DNA of 64,000 bases from Alteromonas sp. ASW11-130 (GTDB lineage Bacteria; Pseudomonadota; Gammaproteobacteria; Enterobacterales; Alteromonadaceae), in NCBI RefSeq assembly GCF_026183735.1, contig NZ_JAPFRE010000020.1, positions 39,406 to 103,405 of the forward strand. The letters are read 5' to 3'. The position numbers and the translations under genes are program-made. Of the stretch, positions 63,861 to 64,000 are shown piece after piece. The notes under the pieces were generated by a model. The model was not told where the DNA came from. It ran no database searches and saw nothing but the letters and a program-made list of their open reading frames with translations. Each line of letters starts with the position of its first letter. The stretch's first letter is position 1.

Positions 63861-64000
63861 CTCTCTAAACCGACTTTATGTCGATTCGTTTGGGTCTATT
63901 CTTTAGTTAAATTGACTCTGACCCTGAGGGATCCCCACGAATTTGATTTCATACGCTTCCAGCCCAGGCCTTGTCTATCAAGGAGCTGTACCACTCCAGT

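Noticed and set aside
63890..64000. Sequence ATTGACTCTGACCCTGA near the right edge, similar to mobile-element-associated motifs
   Set aside because: Only a short motif by memory at the window edge; too little sequence to support an element.

Overview
The window looks like chromosome of a marine gammaproteobacterium of the order Alteromonadales. This is inferred from gene content and order: NAD-type isocitrate dehydrogenase, tyrS diverging from mepM-anmK, glnA-DUF4124-ntrBC, holC-valS after pepA, lptFG, and tRNA-Leu(CAA). Most of the window is ordinary core genome. The accessory parts are a polysaccharide locus, an insertion between typA and glnA, and a tRNA-Leu-linked repeat cluster at the right edge.

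Layout. 1-2.9 kb: HDOD protein (cut by the window edge), isocitrate dehydrogenase, ComEA-like protein. 2.9-13.2 kb: surface polysaccharide locus. The minus strand carries galU, ugd, two family-2 glycosyltransferases and a WecA/MraY-like initiating transferase. The plus strand carries a small lipoprotein and a KpsD-M-T-E type export system. 13.9-18.5 kb: DUF2726 protein, mtnN, a CbiB-like membrane protein, btuF and ahcY, linking S-adenosylhomocysteine clearance with cobalamin uptake. 18.7-34.8 kb: DUF2721, GNAT and FAD oxidoreductase operon; tyrS; mepM-anmK; several small-molecule enzymes; erpA; a CLC-type channel; hemJ; UPF0149; an Nramp-like carrier. 34.8-38.6 kb: patB, a single-domain response regulator, typA.

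38.6-42.3 kb separates typA from glnA, which are neighbours in E. coli. This AT-rich insertion holds a decayed IS200-type transposase, a two-gene operon (secreted Cys-rich protein plus small membrane protein) and long non-coding stretches. A 20-bp near-identical direct repeat lies at both edges. 42.1-47.0 kb is the nitrogen-control block: NtrC site, sigma-54 promoter, glnA, DUF4124 gene, a second NtrC site, then ntrB-ntrC. 47.0-55.5 kb: Hpt/HD-GYP protein, plsC, rraB, a GlyGly-CTERM-like surface protein, an SPFH-RHH operon with a striking tandem operator, and a Tat-exported binding protein paired with a hybrid histidine kinase. 55.6-63.3 kb: valS, holC, pepA, lptF, lptG and an RDD protein. The window closes with tRNA-Leu(CAA) followed by several degenerate copies of its 3' half and terminator, suggesting an integration site with scars.

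The most interesting candidates are the RHH/SPFH tandem-palindrome operator, the tRNA-Leu 3'-end repeats, the binding-protein/hybrid-kinase pair, the typA-glnA insertion, and three transporter or enzyme homologues lacking signature residues (CbiB-like, CLC, Nramp-like). No CRISPR array, rRNA, intact insertion sequence or clear phage module was seen.
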